Part shown: piece by piece, positions 35,161 through 44,090 of the stretch
Numbering within the stretch: the first letter of the stretch is position 1
Layout of the letters: every line of letters begins with the position of its first letter
From: Henriciella sp.
GTDB lineage: Bacteria; Pseudomonadota; Alphaproteobacteria; Caulobacterales; Hyphomonadaceae
Assembly (NCBI RefSeq): GCF_029937755.1
Contig: NZ_JAPYPG010000003.1
Span: 404,568 to 468,567 of the forward strand
DNA length: 64,000 bases
Direction: 5' to 3'
Made by a program: the position numbers and the translations under genes
Notes under the pieces: generated by a model
What the model was told of the DNA's origin: nothing
Seen by the model: the letters and a program-made list of their open reading frames with translations, nothing else
The model's database searches: none

Positions 35161-35446
35161 TTAGCAATCTCCATGAATTTGGCGTAATCTTCCGGCTTGG
35201 CTGTTTCAAATCGAGAACGGCATGAATCAGGGTGCGCATCAGCCTGAAACAGGCGCCTGGCATTGCCGCAAGGTCAACGCTCAATGCCACCGTTCAGCAC
35301 AGCATCAACAGGCCAGATACTACCCCAGCTTGTGCCGATACTGGCCGGGCGTCGACCCAAAGATGTATAGGGCCGGTTGGTATGGCTGATGCAAAGAAAT
35401 TTCTGGACAGTCAGGTTAGGTAGCACATATGAAATGGTCAGGGACC

Positions 35447-35468
35447 GCGGCAGTTGGGGAATTGCCGC
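35447..35468 (+). other. Stem-loop in the 5' leader of the glycosyltransferase gene
   Basis: GCGGCAGTT (35447-35455) pairs with AATTGCCGC (35460-35468), nine pairs with one G-T wobble, closing a GGGG loop, 83 bases before the start codon. No T-run follows, so it is not a simple terminator; it may shape the leader RNA. Confidence 0.35.
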
Positions 35469-35550
35469 AGAAATCAAAATCCGTCGCTGTCGAAGAATGC
35501 CGGGGCACAGCTTCGAGTATTTCGATGTCGCGTACGGAGAGGGGATATTC

Positions 35551-36513
35551 ATGACAAAAAAAGACGCACGCATCACGCTGGCCATGCCCGTGTACAACGG
35601 CGCGAATTTCATTGCCGAAGCAATCGAGTCCATCCTTGCCCAGACCTGGACCGACTTTGAACTGATCATCACTGACAATGCGTCTGATGACGAAACCCCC
35701 GCGATCATTGAGCGGTTCGCGAAAGCCGACGAGCGTGTTCGCTATGTCCGTAACGAGCGCAACATTGGCGCCGCGGCGAACTATAATCGTGGCTTTGAAC
35801 TCGGCTCTGGTGAATATCTCAAATGGTGCGCCCATGATGACCGGCTAAGTCCGAATTTTCTGGAAGCCTGCATCGCGACGCTCGATGCAGATCCATCTCT
35901 TGCGGTCGCTTTTGCCTCAACCACGGGGATAGACCTCGACGGCACGGAAATCGTGGCGACAGGGCATGAAACGCAATCAATTCTCTCCGACGACGCGGCG
36001 CAACGCTTTCGCGAAGCGATCACAATGAGTGGGACGTGCTTTCCGATCTTCGGTGTTTTCCGCCGGGCTCAGCTCGAACAGTCCACGCTACACCGTTCCT
36101 ATTACGGGTCTGACCGCGCCTTGCTCGCCGAGATGGCAATCTTCGGGGGGTTCAAGCGGGTCGATGAGGCCATCTTTTATAATCGTGAGCACCCTGTGCG
36201 CTCGATCAATATCGACGACAAGGTCGCGCGCAGTAAATGGCAAAACGGTCAGGCGAGCCGGCTAGCCGCTGCAGAGCATATCAATCTGGCACGCCACCTC
36301 TTCGAGATCGCGCGCCGGCATGGTGACATCGCCTCACCAAGACGCCTTCGCCGCGTACTTTGGGCACGCAGCCTGCGGCCCCGTGAACTGGGGCGATACA
36401 GCCTGGAGCTCACGAGCATGATTTCACCGAAACTCGCAGTCGGCCTGAAATCTGCATTCTCACGCCCAGGACCGAGTTCTCCGAACCGGCATCGTCAATC
36501 AACTAGCCACTAA
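35551..36513 (+). CDS. Family 2 glycosyltransferase
   Basis: This 320-residue GT-A fold protein begins ITLAMPVYNGANFIAEAIES. It has the nucleotide-sugar contact DNASDDE and a DXD-like HDD in KWCAHDDRLSPNF. It should transfer a sugar from a nucleotide donor onto a surface glycan or lipid carrier. The ATG at 35551 follows GAGAGGGG; the frame is open further upstream but without a ribosome site. No membrane helix is obvious. It leads a plus-strand sugar cluster that runs to 41313. The last ~70 residues are Arg-rich and less conserved-looking. Confidence 0.88.
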   Translation: MTKKDARITLAMPVYNGANFIAEAIESILAQTWTDFELIITDNASDDETPAIIERFAKADERVRYVRNERNIGAAANYNRGFELGSGEYLKWCAHDDRLSPNFLEACIATLDADPSLAVAFASTTGIDLDGTEIVATGHETQSILSDDAAQRFREAITMSGTCFPIFGVFRRAQLEQSTLHRSYYGSDRALLAEMAIFGGFKRVDEAIFYNREHPVRSINIDDKVARSKWQNGQASRLAAAEHINLARHLFEIARRHGDIASPRRLRRVLWARSLRPRELGRYSLELTSMISPKLAVGLKSAFSRPGPSSPNRHRQSTSH

Positions 36514-36543
36514 GGCCATAACAAGAGCGGGGAGTTTGGGGAC

Positions 36544-37401
36544 ATGAAAGTAGGTATTCTTGCAGGCGGGCTTGGCTCGCGTCTTTCTGAAGAGACAGAC
36601 ATCCGGCCCAAACCGATGGTCGAGATTGGCGGCATGCCGATCCTCTGGCACATCATGAAGACTTATGCCCATTACGGCCTCAACGATTTCGCCGTCGCGC
36701 TCGGCTACAAGGGCGACTATATCAAACGCTGGTTTCGCGACTATCACAGCGTTTCGGGTTCGGTGACCGTTCAGACCCGCTCGGGCGAGATTACCCAGCA
36801 TGCTGACACCGCGGTGGAAGACTGGTCCGTGGACCTGGTCGAAACCGGCGCCAGCACTGGCACTGGCGGACGCATCAAGCGTCTGGCACCCTGGCTTGGC
36901 AACGAGACGGCTATGGTCACCTGGGGCGACGGCGTCGCAGATGTCGAAATCGACAAGCTGCTCGAATTCCACCGCTCACACGGCAAGCTCGCCACGCTGA
37001 CAGCAGTGCGCCCACCTGCGCGCTATGGCCATCTTAATTTCGATGGCGACAAGATCACGACCTTCACCGAAAAACCGCAAATCGGCGAAGGCTGGATCAA
37101 CGGTGCCTTCTTCGTGCTTGAACCGGGCGTGATGGATTATATCGACGACGACGACACGATGTTCGAACAAGCGCCGCTTTCGCGTCTGGCCGCCGACGGA
37201 CAGCTCATGGCGTACCGGCACACCTCCTTCTGGCAGTGCATGGATACGATGCGCGAAAAACAAATTCTCAATGATCTCTGGGCCTCGGGAAGTGCGCCCT
37301 GGAAAGTATGGAAGGACGAAAGCGATGAAAGTGCTGGTCACAGGTCATCTGGGGTATATCGGGACAGTTCTGACCCCGCTCCTGCTCGCGCGAGGGCATG
37401 A
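36544..37401 (+). CDS. rfbF: Glucose-1-phosphate cytidylyltransferase
   Basis: This nucleotidyltransferase of the RfbF type makes CDP-glucose from CTP and glucose 1-phosphate, the entry to CDP-linked deoxy and branched sugars. The signature GGLGSRLSEETDIRPKPMVE occupies residues 8-27, followed by HIMKTYAHYGLNDFAVALGYKG and WGDGVADV. The family is normally about 257 residues. Here the frame runs on to 285 because no stop follows the usual end (SAPWKVWK), and it overlaps the next gene by 77 bases. The extra tail (ESAGHRSSGVYRDSS and on) looks like read-out of the neighbour's frame. Confidence 0.9.
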   Translation: MKVGILAGGLGSRLSEETDIRPKPMVEIGGMPILWHIMKTYAHYGLNDFAVALGYKGDYIKRWFRDYHSVSGSVTVQTRSGEITQHADTAVEDWSVDLVETGASTGTGGRIKRLAPWLGNETAMVTWGDGVADVEIDKLLEFHRSHGKLATLTAVRPPARYGHLNFDGDKITTFTEKPQIGEGWINGAFFVLEPGVMDYIDDDDTMFEQAPLSRLAADGQLMAYRHTSFWQCMDTMREKQILNDLWASGSAPWKVWKDESDESAGHRSSGVYRDSSDPAPARARA

Positions 37402-38380
37402 GGTTCACGGCCTCGACAGTGACCTTTTCGGGGCCTGCACATTCACCGGCGATATTGCTGACATCCCGTGCTGGAAGCTGGATGTGCGCGACTTCGTGGT
37501 ATCGCCGGACGCGGTCGAGAAGCTACGCGGCTTCGACGCGGTCATCCATCTGGCGGGCCTGTCAAATGATCCGCTCGGTGACTACCGTCCCGAGCTGACA
37601 CAGACGATTAATGCTGAGGCATCTATCAGGATGGCAAAGCTGGCCAAATCAGCCGGTGTGCCGCGCTTTGTCTTTGCTTCCTCGTGCTCAAACTATGGCG
37701 CTTCCAGCGACAACTTCATCGCCGAGAACGGCACCTTCAATCCGGTCACGCCGTATGGCGCATCCAAGGTCGAGGTGGAGCTTGCGGTGCGAGAATTCGC
37801 CGACGAGGATTTCAGCCCGACCTTCCTGCGCGCGTCGACCGCTTATGGCGTGTCTCCGCGCCTGCGTTTTGACCTCGTGGTAAACAATCTGACTGCCTGG
37901 GCTTACACCACGGGTGAGGTCTATCTCAAAAGCGACGGCTCACCATGGCGACCGATCGTGCATGTCGAGGACATCGCCCGCGCCTACATTGCGACAATCG
38001 AAGCCCCGCGTGAGGATGTCCACCTGGAAGCCTTCAATGTCGGCCAGACCACTGAGAACTACCAGATCCGCGAAATCGCCGAGATCGTGCGCGATGTGGT
38101 TCCGGGCTCGAAGGTCGGCTTCGCAACCGATGCCGGCCCTGACAAGCGTAACTACCGTGTCGACTGCAATCACATTGCGCGCAAGCTGCATGGCTTCAAA
38201 CCGCAATGGACATGCCGGAGGGGCGTCGAACAGCTGCTGGACGCCTATCGCGCGACGCGCGTAACTCTGGAAGAGTTCGAGGGTGAACGCTTCAAGCGCA
38301 TTGCGCATATCAAGCGGCGGATCGCCGAAGGATCGCTGACGGGAGAGCTCAAGGCCGTCGATCAATTCGAAACGGCGTGA
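37325..38380 (+). CDS. NAD-dependent epimerase/dehydratase (extended SDR)
   Basis: This 351-residue extended short-chain dehydrogenase has the cofactor motif GHLGYIG, the catalytic Ser region SSCSNYG, and the Tyr-Lys pair in PYGASK. Such SDRs act on nucleotide sugars as epimerase, dehydratase or reductase. It starts at ATG 37325 inside the 3' end of rfbF. No separate CDP-glucose 4,6-dehydratase gene is in the window, so this protein may fill an early step or work on a CDP-keto sugar made elsewhere. The next gene overlaps its stop in the alternative GTG reading. Confidence 0.87.
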   Translation: MKVLVTGHLGYIGTVLTPLLLARGHEVHGLDSDLFGACTFTGDIADIPCWKLDVRDFVVSPDAVEKLRGFDAVIHLAGLSNDPLGDYRPELTQTINAEASIRMAKLAKSAGVPRFVFASSCSNYGASSDNFIAENGTFNPVTPYGASKVEVELAVREFADEDFSPTFLRASTAYGVSPRLRFDLVVNNLTAWAYTTGEVYLKSDGSPWRPIVHVEDIARAYIATIEAPREDVHLEAFNVGQTTENYQIREIAEIVRDVVPGSKVGFATDAGPDKRNYRVDCNHIARKLHGFKPQWTCRRGVEQLLDAYRATRVTLEEFEGERFKRIAHIKRRIAEGSLTGELKAVDQFETA

Positions 38381-38391
38381 AGGAAACGAGC

Positions 38392-39651
38392 ATGGCAGAC
38401 ACGATGATGCGGCCCGAGGCCCTGTCCAAAACCGAGACCGCGTGCCGCTCCTGTGATTCAAAGGCGCTGACGCCTTTTCTTGACCTTGGCATCACACCGC
38501 TGGCCGACCGACTGGTCCGGCAGAATGACAAGGACACACCGGAACTGAGCTTTCCGCTCGTCGTGGCCGTCTGTCCTGACTGTTCTCTCGTACAGATCAC
38601 CGAGACGGTGAAGCCCGAAGTCCTGTTTGCTGACGCCTATCCGTACTATTCCTCGTTCTCGCCTGCCCTGATGGCGCATTCACGCGACAATGTGCTGGCG
38701 CGCCTTGAAGAAAAGCCACTTGGTGGCGATAGCCTCGTTATCGAGCTGGCCAGCAATGACGGTTATCTCCTGCGCAATTATGTCGAGGCAGGCGTCCCGG
38801 TTCTTGGGATCGACCCGGCGGACGGACCAGCGGCAGCGGCCGAAAAAATTGGCGTTCGCACACTGAATGACTTCTTCACGCTCGATCTCGCCCGCAAGGT
38901 CCGTGAAGAGCATGGACCTGCCGACATCGTGCATGGCAACAACGTGCTCGCCCACGTGGCGGATACGAACGGCTTCGTTGAGGGCATCCGCACGATCCTG
39001 AAGCCGGATGGCGTCGCCGTGATCGAGATGCCCTACCTGCGGCCACTCATCGAACACGTCGAATTCGACACGATCTATCACGAGCATCTCTGCTACTTCT
39101 CGCTGACAGCACTCGACCACCTTTTCCGCCGTCATGGCCTTTACCTGAACCGCGTTGAGCAACTTGCCATCCATGGCGGCTCGCTTCGGGTGTTCGTCCA
39201 GCCTTTCGAGGCCGTCGAGGACAGTGTGAAAACCATGCTTGCGGATGAAAAAGCTATCGGCCTCGACTCTCCAGCCTATTTCGAAGGCTTCTCCAAGCGC
39301 GTCGAAAAACTACGCACCGATCTCAATCTGATGATCACGGACCTGCACTCCAAGGGCTACTCGATCGCCGCTTACGGCGCCGCCGCCAAAGGCGCGACCA
39401 TGCTCAATTTCTGCGGGCTCGACACCAGCCAGATTGATTTTGTCGTCGACCGGAACGTCAACAAGCAGGGCTGGCTGATGCCAGGTGCCCACCTGCCAAT
39501 CCGTGAGCCTGAAGCCCTGATCAACGAACAGCCCGACTATGTGCTGATGCTGGCCTGGAATTTTGCTGACGAGATCCTCGCCCAGCAGGCCGAATACCGC
39601 GCCGCCGGGGGCAAATTCATCATTCCGGTTCCCTCTCCAAGAATTGTCTAG
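38392..39651 (+). CDS. Sugar C-methyltransferase family protein (zinc-binding plus SAM domain)
   Basis: This 419-residue protein has an N-terminal zinc-binding domain with two Cys-x2-Cys pairs (CRSCDSK, CPDC), a class I SAM domain (VIELASNDGYLLRNYVEAGV) and a C-terminal Rossmann-like domain (AYGAAAKGATMLNFCGLD). This is the layout of NDP-sugar C-3 methyltransferases such as TylC3 and NovU. With rfbF and the SDR it suggests a branched, C-methylated CDP-sugar. I prefer ATG 38392, seven bases after AAGGAA, over an in-frame GTG at 38377 that overlaps the preceding stop. Confidence 0.87.
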   Translation: MADTMMRPEALSKTETACRSCDSKALTPFLDLGITPLADRLVRQNDKDTPELSFPLVVAVCPDCSLVQITETVKPEVLFADAYPYYSSFSPALMAHSRDNVLARLEEKPLGGDSLVIELASNDGYLLRNYVEAGVPVLGIDPADGPAAAAEKIGVRTLNDFFTLDLARKVREEHGPADIVHGNNVLAHVADTNGFVEGIRTILKPDGVAVIEMPYLRPLIEHVEFDTIYHEHLCYFSLTALDHLFRRHGLYLNRVEQLAIHGGSLRVFVQPFEAVEDSVKTMLADEKAIGLDSPAYFEGFSKRVEKLRTDLNLMITDLHSKGYSIAAYGAAAKGATMLNFCGLDTSQIDFVVDRNVNKQGWLMPGAHLPIREPEALINEQPDYVLMLAWNFADEILAQQAEYRAAGGKFIIPVPSPRIV

Positions 39652-39664
39652 AAGGAAGCTCGCC

Positions 39665-40882
39665 GTGGCTGCCGATACCGCTCCGCTCGAACAGATCAAA
39701 AAGACATCCGGTCACGCCGCCTGCCCGAGCTGTGGCGCAGCGGAGACCGACCTGTTCTATGCGCTCGATAATGTACCAACCAATTCCTGTATCCTGTTTT
39801 CGACGAAGGAAGAGGCGCTGGCCTGCAAGACCGGCGAGATGCGGCTTTGCCACTGTCCTGATTGCGGCTTCATTTTCAATGCAGCCTTTACGCAGGAGCT
39901 GACAGAATATTCCGGGCGCTATGAAGAAACGCAGGGCTTCTCGCCGACTTTCTCGAAGTTCCACACCAATCTCGCCAAGCGGCTGATTGAACGTCATGAC
40001 ATCCACGGCCGCAACGTCATGGAAATCGGCTGCGGCAAGGGTGAGTTTCTGGTTCTACTCTCTCAGCTCGGCGAGAATACCGGCATTGGCGTCGATCCGA
40101 GTGCCATTCCAGAGCGGCTGGAAGGGGTCGAGGGCGCTGAGCGGGTTACATTGATCCCGGAATATTTCGACCCATCCCATTGCGCGCGCGAGCCTGATTT
40201 CCTGTGCTGCAAGATGACGCTTGAGCACATCACCAATACTGCCCAGTTCATCCGCCAGATCCGTGATGGGCTTACCGAAGGCGGTGGAACGACCGTCTTC
40301 TTCCAGATCCCGGAATCTCTACGTATCCTGCGACACTGCGCTTTCGAGGACATCTATTACGAGCATTGCTCCTACTTCACGCCGGGCTCGCTGGGACGCC
40401 TCTTCCGGTCGTGCGGATTCCGCGTGACGGATATCTCCACCGAGTATGATGACCAGTATCTGACCATTGAGGCCGTACCTGGTTTTGGCGGCGAAATGCT
40501 GGAGATCGAGGATGACCTCGACGAAATTGCCTCTCTTGTCGAAACCTTCCCCAAACGGGTCGAGGCGGCAAAGCATGACTGGCAGGGCGTCGTCGACGCC
40601 GCGAAAGGGCGGGGAGAAACGGTTCTCCTCTGGGGTTCCGGTTCCAAGGCTGTCTCTTTCCTCACCTCACTCGGTCTCGGCGACAAGGTCGATCATGTCA
40701 CCGATATCAACCCGAACCGGCACAATCACTACATGCCGGGCACGGGCCAACGCATCGTGCCGCCCGCCGAACTGGCCGAGATAAAACCGGATCTCGTCAT
40801 CGTCATGAACCGCATCTACGAGGATGAGATCACCGCCGACCTGAAGGCGCTCGGCCTTTCGCCGACGATCAAGTGTCTGTGA
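39665..40882 (+). CDS. Second C-methyltransferase-like protein
   Basis: This 405-residue protein has the same three-part layout as its neighbour. It has Cys pairs in ACPSCGAAE and CHCPDCGF, a SAM-binding segment NVMEIGCGKGEFLVLLSQLG and a C-terminal VLLWGSGSKAVSFLTSLGLG domain. The two differ clearly in sequence, so they are old paralogues with different substrates or steps. The start is GTG at 39665, eight bases after GAAGGAAG; no ATG serves the conserved N-terminus. The stop overlaps the start of the VanZ-like gene. Confidence 0.84.
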   Translation: MAADTAPLEQIKKTSGHAACPSCGAAETDLFYALDNVPTNSCILFSTKEEALACKTGEMRLCHCPDCGFIFNAAFTQELTEYSGRYEETQGFSPTFSKFHTNLAKRLIERHDIHGRNVMEIGCGKGEFLVLLSQLGENTGIGVDPSAIPERLEGVEGAERVTLIPEYFDPSHCAREPDFLCCKMTLEHITNTAQFIRQIRDGLTEGGGTTVFFQIPESLRILRHCAFEDIYYEHCSYFTPGSLGRLFRSCGFRVTDISTEYDDQYLTIEAVPGFGGEMLEIEDDLDEIASLVETFPKRVEAAKHDWQGVVDAAKGRGETVLLWGSGSKAVSFLTSLGLGDKVDHVTDINPNRHNHYMPGTGQRIVPPAELAEIKPDLVIVMNRIYEDEITADLKALGLSPTIKCL

Positions 40883-41313
40883 ACCGGACGACCCTAATTC
40901 GACTTGCAGGTCTCGCGGCTTTCGCGCTCATCATCCTGGCGCTTGCCATGCTGCCCGGCTGGCGTCATCCGCTCGGCGACAAGACCGAACACATCATGGC
41001 ATTTGCCGCGATGACCATTCTGTGTCTGCGCTCACGCACCTTTCTGGCGCGCATGGAATTCCTGCTTCCGATTATGGTCTCAGGCGCGATTGCGATCGAA
41101 GTCCTCCAGCAGGTCTTCTCCGCCTCGCGCACAGCAAGCATGAGCGATGTTTCCGCGTCGCTTATCGGCATCATTGCCGGCATTGTCGTGTCACAGATGA
41201 AAGGCCGGTCATTCGCTGTGGCGCTGATCGGCCTCTGCGGCTTCGCGCTGGCCATGAACTGGGCAATCAATACCGGCCGCTATGAACTGATCGGCATGTT
41301 CCACCACGCCTGA
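40873..41313 (+). CDS. VanZ-like small membrane protein
   Basis: This 146-residue protein has four membrane segments and the VanZ-like signature: DKTEHIMAFAAMT, then EVLQQVFSASRTASMSDVSA. The VanZ name comes from teicoplanin resistance, but most proteobacterial members have unknown roles and lie near envelope sugar genes. The GTG start at 40873 overlaps the preceding methyltransferase gene by ten bases; a second GTG at 40879 is possible. It ends the sugar cluster. Confidence 0.8.
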   Translation: MSVNRTTLIRLAGLAAFALIILALAMLPGWRHPLGDKTEHIMAFAAMTILCLRSRTFLARMEFLLPIMVSGAIAIEVLQQVFSASRTASMSDVSASLIGIIAGIVVSQMKGRSFAVALIGLCGFALAMNWAINTGRYELIGMFHHA

Positions 41314-41334
41314 GCAGGGATGCCTCGCGCCAGG

Positions 41335-41367
41335 AAAAAAGCCCGCCCGGTGCTATGCCAGGCGGGC
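41335..41367 (-). terminator. Intrinsic terminator for the second TonB receptor gene
   Basis: The arms GCCCGCC (41341-41347) and GGCGGGC (41361-41367) close a 13-base loop. On the minus strand they are followed by TTTTTT (41340-41335). It lies 20 bases beyond the receptor stop and may also stop plus-strand transcripts from the VanZ-like gene. Confidence 0.8.
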
Positions 41368-41387
41368 TTCAATCGTTGGACCGGCGC

Positions 41388-43940
41388 CTAGCTGCCGAAG
41401 CGAATCTTCGCCCGGACACCGATCGTGCGCGGTGGCCCCAGCGTCGCATAGTGCGTGCGAACGGTGACTGGATCGCCATTCTCGTCCGACACGATCTGGT
41501 TAGATAGCGGCGTGCCGACAATGCCCGTCTCGATGTATTCATCGAACAGATTGTTCACGTAGAAGGACACTGACCAGTCTTCCGCCTGATAGGTCGCCTT
41601 GGCATTGGCCACCCCATAAGAAGGGATGCTCACGGAAGATCCGCGCCCGCCGGTTCGGGTCAGAACGTCGTCCTGCCAGGCGTAGCTTGCATCGAAGAGA
41701 AGGCTGTTGCCGTTCTCGAGCGGGACTTCATATTTGCCGAAGACAGAGAACTGGCTCTCAGGTGATCCCGGAAGTCGGTCACCCACTTCACCGTCTTCAA
41801 AAGCTGTATCAAAGCCCGGCGGGGTGATCGTACGGATCAGAAAGGGCACATCCTCCGTCAGCTCGGTCTTGGCATATGAATATGTGCCCCGAAGGTTGAA
41901 CTGGTCGGTGACCCGCCAGCTGCCCTGCAGCTCGACACCCTTCGATTCCGCGCCAGCGGCGTTGACGGTTATCGGGATATTGGCGTTGACCGTTGCGGAG
42001 GCGACCTGCGGATCGGTCCATTCGACATAGAAGACTGCCCCGTTGAGGATCAGATCTCCACCAAGCCAGGCCGTCTTTGCACCAATCTCGTAGTTGCGCG
42101 TCTTGTCCGGACCGAACTGGCGTTCGTCGAACTGGGCGATGTCTTCAGGGTTTGGACCATATTGCTGTCCCGGTGCAAGAGCGCACGCGCCTTGATTGGC
42201 TGTAGAATCGAACGCTCCACAAGCACCGATGCCGTTCGAAGCACCAGTGCGATATCCTTCCGAAACCGTGAAATAGGCAAGAAAGTCGTCCGTCACGTCG
42301 TAGGCAACATTGAACTTATAGAGGAAGCCATCGTCTTCCTGTGTCAAAAACGGATCGTAGGGCAGTCCCTTAATCTGATTGAGGGAAATAGATTCGAAAT
42401 CCAATGGCTCGAAGAGCGGGAAGAAAACCGTTGTGGTATTCGGTTCATCCGGATCGCCTGACGGGTAGTATCGCTCGGTAATGGCGCCATCGAGCAATTC
42501 ATACTCATAGTAGCGTCCGCCTACCGTGACTGTCAGCTTGTCGGTAAATTCGTATCCAACCTCCCCGAACAGTGCCGATTCCGTGAGCTCATTATGGCCG
42601 ATCGAAAAATATTCGAGCGCATCCGGCCGCGGCGTCACAAAGCCAGCATAGTCAGGATAGCCGGGCGTAAACTCCTTTGACGTAGCAACTGACTCTTGCT
42701 GAGAATAAAATCCGCCCACAATCCAGTTGAACCTGCTGTCTGTGGTCGAAACCAGCCGTAGTTCCTGAGTGAACGTTTCCGTCTCGCCGACCTCGTGAGT
42801 GAACGACCCAAATGCCGGGAAAAGCTCATAGGAATATTCCAGCGAGACCAGAAGGTCGTTCTGGTCGCGCTGGCCGTCATCCTCAAACTTGGAAAACCCA
42901 GTGGCTGACGTAAGCTCCGCAAAGCCGAGATCGGCCACGACCTCAAGCGCCAGAAGTTCGTTGCTGATCTCGTTCGGCTCAGGAACGCGTTTGCCGTTTT
43001 CGAAAGCACCGGCCGAGAAGATTTCAGGTCCGGCACCAGGATAAGTCGCCCGCTGCGATGAAATCCGGCGCCCGCCAACATCCACATCCTGGAAGTAATA
43101 GGTCAGCGTGCCATCAATCCAGTCCACCGGCATCCAGCGGGCAGCAAACCGGCCAGACACAGCTTCCTCGGTATCGATGTCCTCTGCGCTGCGCAGATTG
43201 GCGCTTACATCCGCCGGGTCGGAGAAATCCGGGTCCGGATTGGAAACACCGATTTCGCGCAGCAGATAGGGCTGATCCACGAAACCGGAATCGTCGAGAT
43301 AATCGATTGAGCCACGGATAGCGAAGCGGTCACCGATACTGTGGTTGAAGGTAAAGCCCGTGTCATAGGACAGGCTGTCGGCTTCAGAATACTGGTAGAT
43401 GTCCGTGCGCGCCTCGAGCATGGTCTCGTCGAATTGCGGCTTCACCGGAATGTAGCGGATGGCGCCGGCCAGCGTGCCTGCCCCATAGAGCGTGCCCTGC
43501 GGCCCTAGCAGCACCTCGACGCGCTCCATGTCATTGAGTTTGAGATCAATGAAGAGCGGAACCTCGCCGAGATAGGTGGCGACTGTCCCACCACCGCTAT
43601 TGTCACCATCGCCCGATCCGATCGGATCGGCATTCAGGCCACGAACGATGATCGGGTTACCCTGACGGGCGCCACGGTCAACGATGTTGATGCCTGGAAC
43701 GAAAGCGATGAGGTCGGAGAGTTCGTCTAGTCCCTGCTCTTCAATTTGCGCGGCCCCGACGGCGGCAACATTGATGGGTACATCCTGCACTGTTCCGGCA
43801 CGGCGGGTCGCGGTGACCGTCACCACGTCCTGACGGGCAACTTCATCCTCGCCATCTGTCTCCTGCGCCATTGCAGGGGATGCGAGCCCTCCCGCACCGA
43901 GGGCAAGCACACTCGCTCCCAAAAGCCAACTTGTCTTCAT
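41388..43940 (-). CDS. TonB-dependent outer-membrane receptor
   Basis: This 850-residue receptor has a signal peptide (TSWLLGASVLALGAGGLASPAMAQ), a TonB-box-like DVVTVTATRRAGTVQDVP, and a plug with ERVEVLLGPQGTLYGAGTLA. Its barrel ends in GVRAKIRFGS, one residue past the usual aromatic end. The plug contains an Asn/Asp/Gly-rich loop near 105-115 (DPIGSGDGDNSGGG) absent from the other receptor. The start follows GAGGAGG. It is divergent from a TPR-sulfotransferase gene, a pairing I recall as common in sphingomonad- and Hyphomonas-type genomes but whose meaning is unknown. Confidence 0.92.
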   Translation of the reverse strand: MKTSWLLGASVLALGAGGLASPAMAQETDGEDEVARQDVVTVTATRRAGTVQDVPINVAAVGAAQIEEQGLDELSDLIAFVPGINIVDRGARQGNPIIVRGLNADPIGSGDGDNSGGGTVATYLGEVPLFIDLKLNDMERVEVLLGPQGTLYGAGTLAGAIRYIPVKPQFDETMLEARTDIYQYSEADSLSYDTGFTFNHSIGDRFAIRGSIDYLDDSGFVDQPYLLREIGVSNPDPDFSDPADVSANLRSAEDIDTEEAVSGRFAARWMPVDWIDGTLTYYFQDVDVGGRRISSQRATYPGAGPEIFSAGAFENGKRVPEPNEISNELLALEVVADLGFAELTSATGFSKFEDDGQRDQNDLLVSLEYSYELFPAFGSFTHEVGETETFTQELRLVSTTDSRFNWIVGGFYSQQESVATSKEFTPGYPDYAGFVTPRPDALEYFSIGHNELTESALFGEVGYEFTDKLTVTVGGRYYEYELLDGAITERYYPSGDPDEPNTTTVFFPLFEPLDFESISLNQIKGLPYDPFLTQEDDGFLYKFNVAYDVTDDFLAYFTVSEGYRTGASNGIGACGAFDSTANQGACALAPGQQYGPNPEDIAQFDERQFGPDKTRNYEIGAKTAWLGGDLILNGAVFYVEWTDPQVASATVNANIPITVNAAGAESKGVELQGSWRVTDQFNLRGTYSYAKTELTEDVPFLIRTITPPGFDTAFEDGEVGDRLPGSPESQFSVFGKYEVPLENGNSLLFDASYAWQDDVLTRTGGRGSSVSIPSYGVANAKATYQAEDWSVSFYVNNLFDEYIETGIVGTPLSNQIVSDENGDPVTVRTHYATLGPPRTIGVRAKIRFGS

Positions 43941-44090
43941 TTTGGACCTCCTCCTAAACTCGAAGCAGGTGAGAGCCTTCCGCAGGCTAATGTGTCATCC
44001 CAATCAATTTTGGGACTCTGACCGGAATTCTGCCCTTGTGAACTGAATGTGACATTTGTAGTGAAGGAGTGATCAATTTCTGGACAGCAA

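Larger units (their letters stand above)
35027..35550. other. 524-base intergenic region between groES and the glycosyltransferase gene
   Basis: It holds the groES leader, a CIRCE-like element and a heat-shock-type promoter candidate at the groES side. A 9-bp hairpin lies at the glycosyltransferase side. I find no protein frame with a ribosome site in the middle part (about 35180-35430). Confidence 0.7.

Noticed and set aside
35232..35423. 63-codon frame in the groES-glycosyltransferase gap
   Set aside because: No ribosome site, no recognisable motif and it crosses the leader of the next gene.
35414..35430. ops/JUMPstart-like GGTAGC near the start of the sugar cluster
   Set aside because: Only six bases (GGTAGC) match, and the flanking bases of the RfaH ops element are absent.
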